A stretch of 64,000 nucleotides of DNA from Hylemonella sp. (GCF_027532185.1 NZ_JAPZSV010000009.1:62001-126000); one strand, 5' to 3'. Positions 44,954 to 55,668 are shown, counted from the first letter of the stretch. Notes: generated by a model not told the origin, from the sequence alone. Made by a program: numbers and translations.

Positions 44954-45111
44954 GTCGCGAAGTTGCCATGCACCGCATTGCAGGTGGTTTCACCGCCGGG
45001 CCGCCCCAAGTTGAAACGCGGCCCCACGCCCAAGCAAGGCGCAGGGCCAGCCTGCACCTGGGGGCAGGGCGCCACACGCAGTGGGCAATCGTGGGAGCCA
45101 CATTTCCATGA
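44950..45111 (+). CDS. 53-codon bridge ORF between rsmH and ftsL
   Basis: ATG overlaps the rsmH stop (ATGA, 44950-44953) and the TGA overlaps the ftsL ATG (ATGA, 45108-45111). The product starts [10 protein letters not shown], is basic, and ends AIVGATFP; I recognise no family. FtsL begins MTRVNLV and RsmH ends with an AIMRVAV stretch, so both ends weakly resemble their neighbours. It may be a diverged duplicated junction that keeps translation continuous. Confidence 0.45.
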   Translation: MSREVAMHRIAGGFTAGPPQVETRPHAQARRRASLHLGAGRHTQWAIVGATFP

Positions 45112-45437
45112 CACGTGTCAACCTCGTCCTTCTGCTCGCCGTGCTGGCCAGCGCGCTCTATCTGGTGAGCGTGCAGTACGAGTCGCGCCGGTTGTTTGCC
45201 GAGCTCGACCGTGCCGTGGGCGAAGCGCGCCGCATCGAAAGCGAGCGCGAGCAGCTGGAGTTGGAGAAGCGCCGCCAGGCCACGACGCAGCGGGTCGAGA
45301 AGCTGGCCAAGGACAAGCTGGGCATGCGCCCGGCCAGTCCGGCCATCACCGACTACGTGAGCTACCAGCCCTACAGCGGCACTGTGCCCGCCGGGGCGAC
45401 GGTACAGCCGCGGGTTTCGGGAGGGCGACTCCAATGA
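45108..45437 (+). CDS. ftsL: Cell division protein FtsL
   Basis: A 109-residue bitopic protein. The cytoplasmic part is only a few residues, the membrane helix covers about residues 4-20 (VNLVLLLAVLASALYLV), then a periplasmic leucine-zipper coiled coil (RRLFAELDRAVGEARRIESEREQLELEKRR). FtsL forms a complex with FtsB and FtsQ and activates FtsWI. Placement between rsmH and ftsI is diagnostic. The start is reached by ATGA coupling from the bridge ORF. Confidence 0.93.
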   Translation: MTRVNLVLLLAVLASALYLVSVQYESRRLFAELDRAVGEARRIESEREQLELEKRRQATTQRVEKLAKDKLGMRPASPAITDYVSYQPYSGTVPAGATVQPRVSGGRLQ

Positions 45438-45499
45438 GCCGCCGGGCCGCTCCCAAGGCGCATGGCACCGCAGCCTGCAAGGCGGAGGTGTGCTCATGA
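45434..45499 (+). CDS. 21-codon bridge ORF between ftsL and ftsI
   Basis: ATG overlaps the ftsL stop (ATGA, 45434-45437), and the TGA overlaps the ftsI ATG (ATGA, 45496-45499). It starts MSRRAAPK; FtsI starts MSSRSIQY. The DNA at both starts shares ATGAGC followed by a GCCG core. It contains the GGAGG ribosome site of ftsI. Confidence 0.45.
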   Translation: MSRRAAPKAHGTAACKAEVCS

Positions 45500-47241
45500 G
45501 CAGCCGCAGCATCCAGTACACCTCCAGTCCGCTGCTGGCCAGCCGTACGCCGGTCTGGCGCAGCAAGTTCGTGGTCGCCATGCTGGCGCTGAGCTTTCTG
45601 GTGCTCGCGGGCCGTGCGGCCTACATCCAGGTCATCTCCAATGACTTCTTCCAGAAGCAGGGTCAGGTGCGCTTCGCGCGCACGCTGGAGCTGCCGGCCA
45701 ACCGCGGCCGGGTGCTGGACCGCCATGGCCAGATTCTGGCCACCAGCGTGCTGGCGCCCAGCATCTGGGCCATTCCCGAGGACGTGGACCGCGACCCGAA
45801 GCAATTGCAGAGCCTGGCGCGCCTGCTCGACCTGCCGCTGGCCGACCTCAAGCGCAAGCTCGAGGACGAGGACAAGTCCTTTGTCTGGCTCAAGCGCCAG
45901 GTCGACGAGGGCGTGGCGCGGCAGATCGCCGATCTGGGCATCAAGGGCATCTACCAGCGCAAGGAATACAAGCGCCAGTACCCCGAGGGCGAGGTCGCCG
46001 CGCACCTGGTCGGTTTCACCAATATCGAGGACCAGGGCCAGGAAGGCGTGGAGCTGGCTTTCAACAGCACGCTGGCGGGCAAGCCCGGTTCGCGCCGCGT
46101 GATCAAGGACCGCCTGGGCAGCGTGGTCGAGGCCGTGGGGGCGCAGGTGCCGCCGGTCGAGGGCCGAGACGTGCAGCTGTCCATTGACAGCAAGATCCAG
46201 TTCTATGCCTACCAGCGCCTCAAGCAGGCGGTGCAGGAGAACCAGGCCCAGGCCGGCAGTGTGGTGGTGCTCGACGCCCAGACCGGTGAGCTGCTGGCGC
46301 TGGCCAACTACCCCAGCTACAACCCGGCGCGCCGCCTCAGCCACAAGAACGCGCCGCTGCGCAACCGCGCGCTGACCGATTCCTTCGAGCCCGGTTCCAC
46401 CGTCAAGCCCTTTGTCGCCGCGCTGGCGCTGGAGAAGGGGGTGGTCGCGCCCTCGACGCCCATCCAGCTCAGTGGCAACGGGCGCATGAACGTCGGGAAC
46501 TCGACCATCAGCGACACGCATGCGCACGCCGTGCTGACGCTGACCGAGGTGGTGCAGAAGTCCAGCAACATCGGCATGGTCAAGCTCGCGCAGCAGATGC
46601 CCGCCCGCGACCTCTGGGAGATGTACAGCCAGGTGGGCTTCGGCCAGCGCCCGCAGCTGCCCTTCCCGGGCGCGGTCAGCGGGCGTCTGCGGCCCTGGAA
46701 GACCTGGAAGCCCATCGAGCACGCCACCATGAGCTACGGCTACGGCCTGTCGCTGAGCCTGGTGCAACTGGCCCACGCCTACACCGTGTTCGCGCACGAC
46801 GGCGAGATCATTCCCATCTCCCTGCAGAAGGTGCAAGGAGAGGTGCAGGGCGTGCGCATTCTGCAGGCCCGGCATGCGCGCGCCGTGCGCCACATGCTGC
46901 AGCTGGCGACTGGCCCGGGGGGCACCGCCCCCAAGGCCCAGGCCTTGGGCTACTCGGTGGGTGGCAAGACCGGCACGGCGCGCAAGCAGGAAGGCCGCGG
47001 CTACGCCGACAAGAAGTACCGCAGCTTCTTCGTGGGCCTGGCACCAGTCGCCAAGCCGCGCATCATCGTGGCCGTCATGATCGACGAGCCCGATGCCGGC
47101 AAGATTTATGGCGGCGACGTGGCCGCGCCCGTGTTCAGCGAGACCGTGCAGCAGACCCTGCACCTGCTGGGTGTGCAGCCCGACATCGAGGTCAAGCCGG
47201 CCATCGTGGCGCAGACACCTGCGGGGGAGGAGCGACTGTGA
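45496..47241 (+). CDS. ftsI: Septal peptidoglycan transpeptidase FtsI (PBP3)
   Basis: A 581-residue class B penicillin-binding protein. A single N-terminal helix (about 22-42), a pedestal domain, and a transpeptidase domain with SxxK nucleophile Ser301 (PGSTVKP), SxN in KSSNIG (about 356-358) and KTG at 491-493 (GKTGTA). It crosslinks peptidoglycan at the septum with FtsW. The ATG at 45496 follows GGAGG; a GTG six bases earlier is possible. Its stop overlaps the murE start as TGATG. Confidence 0.97.
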   Translation: MSSRSIQYTSSPLLASRTPVWRSKFVVAMLALSFLVLAGRAAYIQVISNDFFQKQGQVRFARTLELPANRGRVLDRHGQILATSVLAPSIWAIPEDVDRDPKQLQSLARLLDLPLADLKRKLEDEDKSFVWLKRQVDEGVARQIADLGIKGIYQRKEYKRQYPEGEVAAHLVGFTNIEDQGQEGVELAFNSTLAGKPGSRRVIKDRLGSVVEAVGAQVPPVEGRDVQLSIDSKIQFYAYQRLKQAVQENQAQAGSVVVLDAQTGELLALANYPSYNPARRLSHKNAPLRNRALTDSFEPGSTVKPFVAALALEKGVVAPSTPIQLSGNGRMNVGNSTISDTHAHAVLTLTEVVQKSSNIGMVKLAQQMPARDLWEMYSQVGFGQRPQLPFPGAVSGRLRPWKTWKPIEHATMSYGYGLSLSLVQLAHAYTVFAHDGEIIPISLQKVQGEVQGVRILQARHARAVRHMLQLATGPGGTAPKAQALGYSVGGKTGTARKQEGRGYADKKYRSFFVGLAPVAKPRIIVAVMIDEPDAGKIYGGDVAAPVFSETVQQTLHLLGVQPDIEVKPAIVAQTPAGEERL

Positions 47242-48749
47242 TGCAGCGCCTGCATACTCCCGAGCAGGCCGCGGCCTGGCTGCGTGGCCGCGTGCGCGGC
47301 ACGCTGCACACTGACAGCCGGCGCGTGGGCGTGGGCGACGGCTTCATTGCCTGGCCCGGTGCGGCACGCGACGGCCGTCAGTTCGTGCCATCCGCTTTGA
47401 CCCAGGGCGCCGCTGCATGCATGGTGGAAGCGCAGGGCGCCGAACCCTACGGTTTTGATCGGGAGGATGTCGCCGCCTACGCAGGGCTCAAGGCGGACAG
47501 CGGCCCCATCGCCGCCGTCTACTACGAACAACCCTCGCAGCAGATCGAGGTGCTGGCCGTGACCGGCACCAATGGCAAGACGTCCACGAGCTGGTGGCTG
47601 GCCCAGGCCCTGGAGGCCCTGCAGCCCGCGGTGCCCTGCGGCCTGATCGGCACGCTCGGGGTGGGCCGCGTGCCCGCACCCGGCAGCGGAGCGGGCGCCG
47701 CAGTGCAGAGCACTGGCCTGACCACGCCGGACCCCGTGCTCCTGCAGCAGACCCTGCGCCGTTTCGCTGACGAGGGGCTCGAAGCCTGCGCGATCGAGGC
47801 CTCTTCGATCGGCATCGCCGAGCGGCGTCTGGACGGTACGCGCATCCGCACGGCCATCTTCACCAACTTCACCCAGGACCATCTGGACTACCACGGCAGC
47901 ATGGCGGCCTACTGGCAGGCCAAGGCCGAGCTCTTCGACTGGCCCGGCTTGCAGGCAGCCGTGATCAACCTCGACGATCCCAAGGGTGTCGAGCTGCATG
48001 CTGCACTGGCTGGCCGTGATCTCGATCTGTGGACGGTCTCGCTGCGCGCCGACGCCGGCGCACGCCTGAGCGCGCAGGACCTGCGCATGGGCCTGCGCGG
48101 TGTGCAGTTGCAGGTCTGCGAAGGGGCGCAGCGCGTCCCCCTGAGCACCCAGGTGCTGGGCGACTACAACGTCAGCAATCTGCTCGGTGTGATTGCCACG
48201 CTGCGCAGCCTGGGGGTGCCGCTGGTCGATGCCGTGTTGGCCTGCCACGCGCTGCAGCCGGTGCCCGGACGCATGGAGTTCCAGGGCGGTGACGGTTTGC
48301 CGCTGGCCGTCGTGGATTACGCGCATACGCCCGACGCCCTGGCCCAGGTGCTGCAGGCCCTGCGCCCGCTGGCCGCGCAGCGCGGCGGTCGGCTCTGGTG
48401 TGTCTTCGGCTGCGGCGGGGACCGCGATGCGCACAAGCGCCCGCTCATGGGGGCGGCCGCGGCGGCGCATGCCGACCAGATCGTGCTGACCAATGACAAC
48501 CCGCGCAGCGAGTCGCCCGAAGCCATCCTCGCCCAGATCCGCGCGGGCGCGCCGGGGGCACGCGTCGAAGCCGACCGTGCCCGGGCCATCGCCGGGGCGC
48601 TCACGCAGGCCGATGCCCGTGACGTGGTGCTCGTGGCCGGCAAGGGGCATGAGGATTACCAGGAAACGGCGGGCGTGCGCACGCCCTTCTCCGACCGCGA
48701 ACAGGTGGGCCGGGCCCTGCGTGCGCGCCAGGCAGGAGCGCGTGTATGA
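47241..48749 (+). CDS. murE: UDP-MurNAc-tripeptide ligase, meso-DAP adding
   Basis: A 502-residue Mur ligase. P-loop [11 protein letters not shown] (about residue 105), central ATPase domain with the NFTQDHLDYHG motif and the C-terminal DNPR motif in LTNDNPRSE, which selects meso-diaminopimelate rather than lysine. It adds the third amino acid of the stem peptide. It starts at the TGATG overlap with ftsI, and its stop forms an ATGA overlap with murF. Confidence 0.96.
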   Translation: MQRLHTPEQAAAWLRGRVRGTLHTDSRRVGVGDGFIAWPGAARDGRQFVPSALTQGAAACMVEAQGAEPYGFDREDVAAYAGLKADSGPIAAVYYEQPSQQIEVLAVTGTNGKTSTSWWLAQALEALQPAVPCGLIGTLGVGRVPAPGSGAGAAVQSTGLTTPDPVLLQQTLRRFADEGLEACAIEASSIGIAERRLDGTRIRTAIFTNFTQDHLDYHGSMAAYWQAKAELFDWPGLQAAVINLDDPKGVELHAALAGRDLDLWTVSLRADAGARLSAQDLRMGLRGVQLQVCEGAQRVPLSTQVLGDYNVSNLLGVIATLRSLGVPLVDAVLACHALQPVPGRMEFQGGDGLPLAVVDYAHTPDALAQVLQALRPLAAQRGGRLWCVFGCGGDRDAHKRPLMGAAAAAHADQIVLTNDNPRSESPEAILAQIRAGAPGARVEADRARAIAGALTQADARDVVLVAGKGHEDYQETAGVRTPFSDREQVGRALRARQAGARV

Positions 48750-50170
48750 ACGCCCACACCATCATGTTCAACCTCCAGCAGGCGCTGCCCTGGCTGGCGG
48801 GTGCGCGCCTGGTCGGTGACGGCCTCGTGGGCGTGCAGCGGGTGCACAGCGACACGCGTACCCTGCAGCCCGGCGACCTCTTCGTGGCGCTCAAGGGCGA
48901 ACGCTTCGACGCCAACAGCTTCCTCGCCCAGGCCCGGCAGGCCGGGGCCGTGGCCGCGCTGTGCAGCGACGAAGCCGCGCTGCGCGCCAGCGGCCTGAGC
49001 GGCCTAGTCGTGGCCGACAGCAAGGTCGGTCTGGGCCAGCTGGCCACGGGCTGGCGTACGCAGCACAAGCTGCCGCTGATCGCCGTCACGGGCAGCAATG
49101 GCAAGACCACGGTGACACAGATGACGGCCGCCATCCTGCGCGCCTTCAAACCTCAGGCCACGCTGGCCACCGAGGGCAATTTCAACAACGACATCGGCGT
49201 GCCGCTCACCTTGCTGCGCCTGCGCGCCACGCACCAGCTCGCGGTGGTGGAACTGGGTATGAACCACCCGGGCGAGATCGCCCAGCTCGCCGCCATGGCG
49301 CGCCCGACGGTGGCCCTGGTCAACAACGCGCAGCGCGAGCACCTGGAGTTCATGGCCACCATCGAGGCCGTGGCGCGCGAGAACGGCTCGGTGCTCACGG
49401 CTCTGGGCGCCAGCGGCACCGCCGTCTACCCGGCCGACGACCGCTACAGCCCGCTCTGGCACGAACTGGCGGGCGCGCGCGCGCACCTGAGCTTTGCCAT
49501 CACCGAGGATGCCGCGGCGGCCGATGTCAGCTGCAGCGCGCCCAGCTGGACCGGCGACAGCTGGCAGGTGCAGGCGCGCACGCCCGCCGGGCCGCTGAGC
49601 TACCAGCTGCGCGTGGCCGGCCTGCACAACGTCAAGAATTCGCTGGCGGCTGCGGCCTGCGCGCTGGCCGCGGGCGTGCCGCTCTCGCACATTGCTCTGG
49701 GCCTGGAGGCCTTCGAGCCGGTCAAGGGTCGCTCGCGGGCGCTGGCCCTGCGTCTGGCGGGCCGTGCTCTGACCCTGGTGGACGACACGTACAACGCCAA
49801 CCCCGACTCGGTGCGCGCGGCCATTGACGTGCTGGCCGGCCTGCCGGGCCCGCGTCTGCTGGTGCTCGGTGACATGGGCGAGGTGGGCAACGAAGGCCCG
49901 CGTTTCCATGCCGAGGTCGGTGCCTATGCGCACGCGCGCGGCATCGAGCAGCTCTACACCCTGGGCGAGCAGACCGCGCAGAGCGCGGCCCAGTTCCCGG
50001 GCGCGCGTCATTTCGCCGATGCCGAGGCGCTCAACGCCGCCGTGCTACAGGCCCTGCCGCAGCTGGCCAGCGTGCTCGTCAAGGGCTCGCGCTTCATGCG
50101 CATGGAGCGCGTGGTGCAGGCCGTGAGCGCCTACGCCGAACAGAACAAGGAAGAACATCATGCTGCTTAG
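48746..50170 (+). CDS. murF: UDP-MurNAc-pentapeptide ligase (D-Ala-D-Ala adding)
   Basis: A 474-residue Mur ligase with P-loop [13 protein letters not shown] (about residue 112), [13 protein letters not shown], and the [18 protein letters not shown] motif typical of MurF. It completes the pentapeptide in the cytoplasm. ATGA overlap with murE. The mraY start lies inside its last codons (11-nt overlap). Confidence 0.96.
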   Translation: MNAHTIMFNLQQALPWLAGARLVGDGLVGVQRVHSDTRTLQPGDLFVALKGERFDANSFLAQARQAGAVAALCSDEAALRASGLSGLVVADSKVGLGQLATGWRTQHKLPLIAVTGSNGKTTVTQMTAAILRAFKPQATLATEGNFNNDIGVPLTLLRLRATHQLAVVELGMNHPGEIAQLAAMARPTVALVNNAQREHLEFMATIEAVARENGSVLTALGASGTAVYPADDRYSPLWHELAGARAHLSFAITEDAAAADVSCSAPSWTGDSWQVQARTPAGPLSYQLRVAGLHNVKNSLAAAACALAAGVPLSHIALGLEAFEPVKGRSRALALRLAGRALTLVDDTYNANPDSVRAAIDVLAGLPGPRLLVLGDMGEVGNEGPRFHAEVGAYAHARGIEQLYTLGEQTAQSAAQFPGARHFADAEALNAAVLQALPQLASVLVKGSRFMRMERVVQAVSAYAEQNKEEHHAA

Positions 50171-51338
50171 CCTGGCCCAGTGGCTCCAGACCCTTTCGCC
50201 CGAGTTCGGCTTCTTCCGGGTCTTCCAGTACCTGACCTTCCGCGCCGTGATGGCCGCGCTGACCGCGCTGCTCATCGGCCTGCTGGCCGGGCCCTGGGTG
50301 ATCCGCCGCCTGACCGCGCTCAAGATCGGTCAGCCCGTGCGCGGCTACGGCATGGAGACGCATCTGTCCAAGAGCGGCACACCCACCATGGGTGGCGTGC
50401 TCATCCTCCTGGCCATCGGCATCTCGACGCTGCTGTGGTTCGATCTGTCCAACCGCTTCGTCTGGATCGTGCTCTGGGTCACGCTGGGCTTCGGCGCCAT
50501 CGGCTGGGTCGACGACTGGCGCAAGGTGGTCAACAAGGACCCCGAGGGCATGCGCTCGCGCGAAAAGTATTTCTGGCAGTCGGTGGTCGGTCTGATCGCC
50601 GCCTTCTACCTCCTCTTCTCGATTTCCGGCAGCAGCAACCAGGGCGTGTGGGAGCTTTTCATGAACTGGGTTCGCTCGGGCTTCTCGATCGAACTGCCGG
50701 CCAAAGCCGACTTGCTGCTTCCCTTCTTCAAACAAGTCAGTTACCCCTTGGGCGTGATCGGTTTCGTCGTGCTGACCTATCTGGTCATCGTGGGCGCGAG
50801 CAATGCCGTGAACCTCACCGACGGTCTGGACGGTCTGGCCATCATGCCCGTGGTCATGGTGGGCTCGGCGCTCGGTGTCTTCGCCTATGTGACCGGCAGC
50901 GCGGTCTACTCCAAGTACCTGTTCTTCCCGCACATCCCGGGGTCGGGCGAGGTGCTGATCTTCTGCGCCGCCATGGCCGGCGCGGGCCTGGCCTTTCTCT
51001 GGTTCAACACCCACCCAGCCCAGGTCTTCATGGGCGACGTGGGTGCGCTCGCCCTGGGGGGGGCGCTGGGCACCATCGCCGTGATCGTGCGGCAGGAGAT
51101 TGTGCTGGCCATCATGGGTGGCATCTTCGTGGCCGAAGCCCTGAGCGTGATGTTGCAGGTGAGCTGGTTCAAGTACACGAAAAAGAAATACGGCGAGGGC
51201 CGGCGCCTCTTCAAGATGGCGCCGCTGCATCACCACTTTGAAAAGAGCGGCTGGAAGGAGACCCAGGTGGTCGTGCGCTTCTGGATCATCACCATGCTGC
51301 TGTGTCTGGTGGGCCTGTCCACCCTGAAATTGCGATGA
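50160..51338 (+). CDS. mraY: Phospho-MurNAc-pentapeptide transferase (lipid I synthase)
   Basis: A 392-residue integral membrane enzyme with ten helices. Conserved motifs are [15 protein letters not shown] with the catalytic aspartates, [13 protein letters not shown] and [12 protein letters not shown]. The C-terminal [11 protein letters not shown] histidine cluster is diagnostic. It transfers phospho-MurNAc-pentapeptide to undecaprenyl phosphate. It overlaps murF and is joined to murD by ATGA. Confidence 0.97.
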   Translation: MLLSLAQWLQTLSPEFGFFRVFQYLTFRAVMAALTALLIGLLAGPWVIRRLTALKIGQPVRGYGMETHLSKSGTPTMGGVLILLAIGISTLLWFDLSNRFVWIVLWVTLGFGAIGWVDDWRKVVNKDPEGMRSREKYFWQSVVGLIAAFYLLFSISGSSNQGVWELFMNWVRSGFSIELPAKADLLLPFFKQVSYPLGVIGFVVLTYLVIVGASNAVNLTDGLDGLAIMPVVMVGSALGVFAYVTGSAVYSKYLFFPHIPGSGEVLIFCAAMAGAGLAFLWFNTHPAQVFMGDVGALALGGALGTIAVIVRQEIVLAIMGGIFVAEALSVMLQVSWFKYTKKKYGEGRRLFKMAPLHHHFEKSGWKETQVVVRFWIITMLLCLVGLSTLKLR

Positions 51339-53209
51339 ACGACAACGAACGTCCCGACCCTCTGCCCCCGCAGCAGCCGCCTGAGGATCAGGCGGCTTTG
51401 CCGTCTTCTCCGCTGCAAGAGCCGATGGCGACCCCTCAGGACATGCCGCCCGAGGCCGGCGTCGACGCAACGGCTCCCGCGGTCGACGAGGTCGCCGCCG
51501 CCGCGCCGCCGAGCAAGCCGGCCAAGCGGGCGCTGCCCGAAACGCTGACGGCCGCGCAGGACGCCAAGGCCTTCGTGGCCCAGCTCTTCGCCGATGCAGC
51601 CCCGGAGGCCGGCGCGAGCGCCGAGTCTGCGCCCGAGCCGGTGCGCGACAACACGGCGGTCGAATCGGAGGCCACCGAGCAGGACGAGCCCGCACCGCAG
51701 ACACCGGCGTCGCTGCTGCAGGACCGCCATGTGCTGGTGCTGGGCCTGGGCGCTTCGGGCCTGGCCATGGCGCGCTGGTGCGTGCGCCAGGGCGCACACG
51801 TGACGGTGGCCGACACGCGCGAGGCACCGCCGCAGCTGGCGACGCTGCAGGCCGAGCTGCCCCAGGTGGAGTTTCGGGCGGGTGCTTTTGAGGCCAGCCT
51901 GGTCGAGGGGACGGACATCCGCGCCGTCTTCAAGAGCCCGGGCCTGACGCCCGCGGCGGTGGCGCACGTCTGGCAGGCGGCCCAGGCCATCGGTCTGTGG
52001 ACGGGCGGTGAGCTTGATCTTTTCGCCGCGGCCCTGCGCGAGCTGCAGGCCGAGCGTGCTTACGCGCCCAAGGTGCTGGCCGTGACGGGCACCAATGGCA
52101 AGACCACGACCACGGCGCTCACGGGCCAGCTCGTGGAGCAGGCCGGCAAGCGCGTGGCCGTGGCCGGCAATATTGGCCCCAATCTGTTGGACGTGCTCAC
52201 GCAGCACCTGGCCGCCGACACGCTGCCCGAGGTCTGGGTGCTGGAGCTTTCGAGCTTCCAGCTCGACGGGGTGCATGGCTTCGAGCCCACGGCTTCGGTG
52301 GTGCTCAATCTCACGCAGGACCATCTGGACTGGCATGGCGACATGGCCGCCTACGGCGCGGCCAAGGCGCGCATCTTCGGCAGCCGCGGGCTCATCGTGC
52401 TCAACCGAGAAGACGCGGCCGTCATGGCCTTGCTGCCCGAGCCCGTGCGGGCCAAGCTGCAGAAGCCTAAATACCGTGACTACCTGACCTTCGGCGCCGA
52501 CATGCCGCAGCGCCCGGGCGACTACGGCATCGAGATCGTCAACGGCATGGCCTGGCTGGTGCGGGCGCAGGAGGCCGACGAGACGCAGAAGCGCAAGAGG
52601 GGCGAGGAGGAAGAGCTCTTCATCCAGCGCCTGATGCCGGCCGACGCGCTGCGCATCCGCGGCCGCCACAACGCCACCAACGCCCTGGCCGCGCTGGCGC
52701 TGGCCCAGGCGGCAGGCTGCACGCTGGCGCCCATGCTCTACGGCCTGCGCGAATACCGCGGCGAGCCGCACCGCGTGGAACCCGTGGCCATGGTGCGCGA
52801 GGTGGAGTATTTCGATGACAGCAAGGGCACCAACGTCGGGGCGACGGTGGCCGCGCTTAACGGCCTCGGGGCCGAACGCCGCGTGGTGGTCATCCTCGGC
52901 GGCGACGGCAAGGGCCAGGACTTCGGGCCGCTCTACGCGCCGGTGCAGCGCCACGTGCGTGCGGCCGTGCTGATCGGGCGCGACGCGCCGGCCATCCGCG
53001 CCGCCATCCAGGGTACGGGCGTACCCCTGTTGGATGCGGCGAGCCTGCCCGAGGCCGTGCACCTGGCCCAGGCCCAAGCCCAGCCGGGCGACGCCGTGCT
53101 GCTGTCACCGGCCTGCGCGAGCTTCGACATGTTCGAGAACTACGAGCACCGGGCGCGCGTCTTTGTCGAGGCCGTGCAGGCGCTCGTCGATGAAGGAGGG
53201 CTGGCGTGA
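51335..53209 (+). CDS. murD: UDP-MurNAc-L-alanine D-glutamate ligase with long N-terminal extension
   Basis: A 624-residue protein, well beyond the usual 440-500. Residues 1 to about 130 are acidic, Pro/Ala-rich and likely disordered. The MurD core then begins with [17 protein letters not shown] (about 132-148). The P-loop is [11 protein letters not shown] (from about 249) and the catalytic region is [11 protein letters not shown]. An insert after the central domain (near residue 390) also adds length. It adds D-Glu to UDP-MurNAc-L-Ala. The core is intact; the extension's role is unknown. Joined to mraY by ATGA. Confidence 0.94.
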   Translation: MNDNERPDPLPPQQPPEDQAALPSSPLQEPMATPQDMPPEAGVDATAPAVDEVAAAAPPSKPAKRALPETLTAAQDAKAFVAQLFADAAPEAGASAESAPEPVRDNTAVESEATEQDEPAPQTPASLLQDRHVLVLGLGASGLAMARWCVRQGAHVTVADTREAPPQLATLQAELPQVEFRAGAFEASLVEGTDIRAVFKSPGLTPAAVAHVWQAAQAIGLWTGGELDLFAAALRELQAERAYAPKVLAVTGTNGKTTTTALTGQLVEQAGKRVAVAGNIGPNLLDVLTQHLAADTLPEVWVLELSSFQLDGVHGFEPTASVVLNLTQDHLDWHGDMAAYGAAKARIFGSRGLIVLNREDAAVMALLPEPVRAKLQKPKYRDYLTFGADMPQRPGDYGIEIVNGMAWLVRAQEADETQKRKRGEEEELFIQRLMPADALRIRGRHNATNALAALALAQAAGCTLAPMLYGLREYRGEPHRVEPVAMVREVEYFDDSKGTNVGATVAALNGLGAERRVVVILGGDGKGQDFGPLYAPVQRHVRAAVLIGRDAPAIRAAIQGTGVPLLDAASLPEAVHLAQAQAQPGDAVLLSPACASFDMFENYEHRARVFVEAVQALVDEGGLA

Positions 53210-54456
53210 CGGCGTTCGCACAGCGCATCCGGGGCTGGTTCGGCCATGCGCCGGCCAAGGATGCCCTGCCTGTGCGCCTGGGGCCGCACGGCTATGGCCG
53301 TAGCGGCAGCCAGCCCGTGCGCCTGTCGGACTTCGACCTGGCGCTGGTCTGGGTCGTCGTGGCCCTGCTGGCCTGGGGCCTGGTCATGGTCTATTCGGCC
53401 TCCATCGCCCTGCCCGACAACCCCAAGTTCTCGCGCTACGCGCACACGCACTTCCTCACGCGCCATCTGCTGTCACTGGCCGTGGCCTTCGTAGTCGCAC
53501 TGATTGCCTTCCAGATTCCCATGGCCAAGTGGGAGAAGCTGGCGCCCTGGCTGCTGCTGGGCTCCCTCGTGCTGCTGGTGGCGGTGCTGATCCCGGGCAT
53601 CGGCAAGGGCGTGAACGGTGCGCGGCGCTGGATCTCGCTGGGGGTGATGAATTTCCAGCCCTCGGAACTGGCGAAGCTGGCCGTGCTGCTCTACGCGGCC
53701 GACTACATGCTGCGCAAGATGGACGTGAAGGAACATTTCTTCCGCGCTGTGGCGCCTATGGGCGCGGCTGTGGCACTGATCGGCGTGCTGCTGCTGGCCG
53801 AACCCGATATGGGCGCCTTCATGGTGATCGCGGTCATCGCCATGGGCATCCTCTTCCTGGGTGGCGTGAACGCGCGCATGTTCTTCCTGATCGCGGCCAT
53901 CCTGCTCGTGGCCTTCATCCTGATGATCGCACTCAGCGAGTGGCGGCGCGAGCGCATCTTTGCCTACCTTGATCCCTGGAGCGAGAAGCATGCCCTGGGC
54001 AAGGGCTACCAGCTCTCGCATTCCCTCATCGCCTTCGGACGCGGCCAGATCTTCGGCGTGGGCCTGGGCGGCAGCGTGGAGAAGCTGCACTGGCTGCCCG
54101 AGGCGCACACCGACTTCCTGCTGGCCGTGATCGGCGAGGAATTCGGCCTCGTTGGCGTGCTGGCCATCGTGACCCTGTTTTTCTGGCTCACGCGCCGCAT
54201 CATGCACATCGGCCGCCAGGCCATCGCGCTCGACCGCGTGTTCGCCGGCTTGGTGGCCCAGGGCGTGGGCGTGTGGATCGGCTTCCAGGCCTTCATCAAC
54301 ATGGGCGTGAACCTCGGCGCGCTGCCGACCAAGGGGCTGACGCTGCCTTTCATGAGCTATGGAGGCTCTGCGATTCTGATGAATCTGGTGGCGGTGGCCA
54401 TCGTGCTGCGGATTGATTACGAAAACAGACAGCTCATGCACGGAGGCCGGGCATGA
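53206..54456 (+). CDS. ftsW: Septal glycosyltransferase FtsW
   Basis: A 416-residue SEDS protein with ten membrane helices. It has a cytoplasmic N-terminus of about 45 residues, the [25 protein letters not shown] motif, and the [18 protein letters not shown] block near the C-terminus. With FtsI it polymerises septal glycan. Start is GTG at 53206 (GTGA overlap with murD). The last codons (ENRQLM) form one arm of a 17-bp inverted repeat that continues past the stop. Confidence 0.95.
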   Translation: MTAFAQRIRGWFGHAPAKDALPVRLGPHGYGRSGSQPVRLSDFDLALVWVVVALLAWGLVMVYSASIALPDNPKFSRYAHTHFLTRHLLSLAVAFVVALIAFQIPMAKWEKLAPWLLLGSLVLLVAVLIPGIGKGVNGARRWISLGVMNFQPSELAKLAVLLYAADYMLRKMDVKEHFFRAVAPMGAAVALIGVLLLAEPDMGAFMVIAVIAMGILFLGGVNARMFFLIAAILLVAFILMIALSEWRRERIFAYLDPWSEKHALGKGYQLSHSLIAFGRGQIFGVGLGGSVEKLHWLPEAHTDFLLAVIGEEFGLVGVLAIVTLFFWLTRRIMHIGRQAIALDRVFAGLVAQGVGVWIGFQAFINMGVNLGALPTKGLTLPFMSYGGSAILMNLVAVAIVLRIDYENRQLMHGGRA

Positions 54457-54467
54457 GCTGTCTGTTT
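54423..54467. repeat. 17-bp perfect inverted repeat over the ftsW stop
   Basis: AAACAGACAGCTCATGC (54423-54439) is the exact reverse complement of 54451-54467, with an 11-nt loop. The right arm contains the ATGA where the ftsW stop and the bridge ORF start overlap. Two more perfect hairpins follow, each with a GCA loop: CAGCGC/GCGCTG (54482-54496) and ATGTCGCG/CGCGACAT (54498-54516). Confidence 0.75.
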
Positions 54468-54542
54468 CATCAAAATCGACACAGCGCGCAGCGCTGCATG
54501 TCGCGGCACGCGACATGGCTGATGCACGGAGGGCGCTCATGA
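54453..54542 (+). CDS. 29-codon bridge ORF between ftsW and murG
   Basis: ATG overlaps the ftsW stop, and the TGA overlaps the murG ATG (54539-54542), each as ATGA. It starts MSCLFHQN, compare MurG MSKCAL. It ends LMHGGRS, while FtsW ends LMHGGRA. The DNA of the two ends matches at 20 of 23 positions (54436-54458 against 54522-54544). It is best read as a duplicated and rearranged gene junction. Confidence 0.55.
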   Translation: MSCLFHQNRHSAQRCMSRHATWLMHGGRS

Positions 54543-55600
54543 GCAAGTGCGCCCTCATCATGGCTGGTGGGACCGGCGGACATATCTTCCCGGGCCTGGC
54601 CGTGGCCGAAGCCTTGCGGGAAAAGGGCTGGCGTGTGCACTGGCTGGGCCATGCCGCGAACATGGAAGGCCAGCTCGTGCCGCCGCGCGGCTTCGCCTTC
54701 GAAAGCATCGACTTCGGCGGCGTGCGCGGCAAGGGCCCGTTGACGCTGGCCCTGCTGCCGCTGCGTCTGCTCAAGGCGTTCTGGCAGAGCATCCGCGTGA
54801 TCCGCCGCGTGCAGCCGGACGTGATCATCGGTCTGGGCGGCTACATCACCTTCCCGGCCGGGATGATGGGCGTACTGCTGGGCAAGCCCCTGGTGCTGCA
54901 CGAACAGAACTCCGTCGCCGGCATGGCCAACAAGGTGCTGGCCGGCGTGGCCGACCGTGTCTTCAGCGCCTTTCCGGACGCGATGAAGCAGGCCCGCTGG
55001 GTGGGCAACCCTCTGCGCGCGGCTTTTCTGCGGCAGCCGGCACCGGCCCAGCGCTTTGCCGGGCGCGGCGGCCCGCTGCGCCTGCTGGTGGTGGGCGGCA
55101 GCCTCGGCGCGAGGGCGCTCAACGAGGTCGTGCCCCAGGCCCTGGCGCGGCTGCCGGCCACACAGCGCCCGCAGGTGCTGCACCAGAGCGGCGCGACGCA
55201 GATCGAGGCTCTGCGCGCCAACTACGCCGCCGCCGGTGTGCAGGCCGAACTCACGCCCTTCATCGAGGACACGGCGCGGGCCTTCGCCGAGGCCGACATC
55301 ATCATCTGCCGTGCGGGGGCCAGCACCGTGACCGAGATCGCCGCCGTCGGGGCGGCCGCGGTCTTCGTACCCTTCCCGGCCGCGGTGGACGACCACCAGA
55401 CCACCAATGCCCGCTTCCTGGTCGACCGGGGCGCGGGCCTGCTGCTGCCCCAGCAGGACATGAACCCCGAAAAACTGGCCGACATCCTGCAGGTTGCCCA
55501 ACGCACCACCTTGCTGCGCTGGGCCGAAGCCGCCCATCAACTGGCCAAGACCGACGCCACCGAGCAGGTGGTGGCTGCCTGCGAGGAGCTGGCACGATGA
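54539..55600 (+). CDS. murG: UDP-GlcNAc transferase MurG (lipid II synthase)
   Basis: A 353-residue GT-B glycosyltransferase. N-terminal loop [19 protein letters not shown], then [12 protein letters not shown], and the C-terminal [14 protein letters not shown] and [15 protein letters not shown] donor-binding motifs. It adds GlcNAc to lipid I on the inner face of the membrane. The ATG follows GGAGGGCGCTC. Both sides are joined to neighbours through bridge ORFs. Confidence 0.97.
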   Translation: MSKCALIMAGGTGGHIFPGLAVAEALREKGWRVHWLGHAANMEGQLVPPRGFAFESIDFGGVRGKGPLTLALLPLRLLKAFWQSIRVIRRVQPDVIIGLGGYITFPAGMMGVLLGKPLVLHEQNSVAGMANKVLAGVADRVFSAFPDAMKQARWVGNPLRAAFLRQPAPAQRFAGRGGPLRLLVVGGSLGARALNEVVPQALARLPATQRPQVLHQSGATQIEALRANYAAAGVQAELTPFIEDTARAFAEADIIICRAGASTVTEIAAVGAAAVFVPFPAAVDDHQTTNARFLVDRGAGLLLPQQDMNPEKLADILQVAQRTTLLRWAEAAHQLAKTDATEQVVAACEELAR

Positions 55601-55668
55601 AACACGCCATCCACACATCCACTTCGCCGAAAAACAGGAGTGCCGACCAAATGAGGGAGGCGCCATGA
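55597..55668 (+). CDS. 23-codon bridge ORF between murG and murC
   Basis: ATG overlaps the murG stop (ATGA, 55597-55600), and the TGA overlaps the murC ATG (ATGA, 55665-55668). It starts MKHAIHTS, and MurC starts MKHAIKHI. The first 15 bases of the two differ at two wobble positions only, and a CACATCCACTTCG stretch here mirrors CACATTCATTTCG in murC. It looks like a second, frameshifted copy of the murC 5' end. Confidence 0.55.
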   Translation: MKHAIHTSTSPKNRSADQMREAP

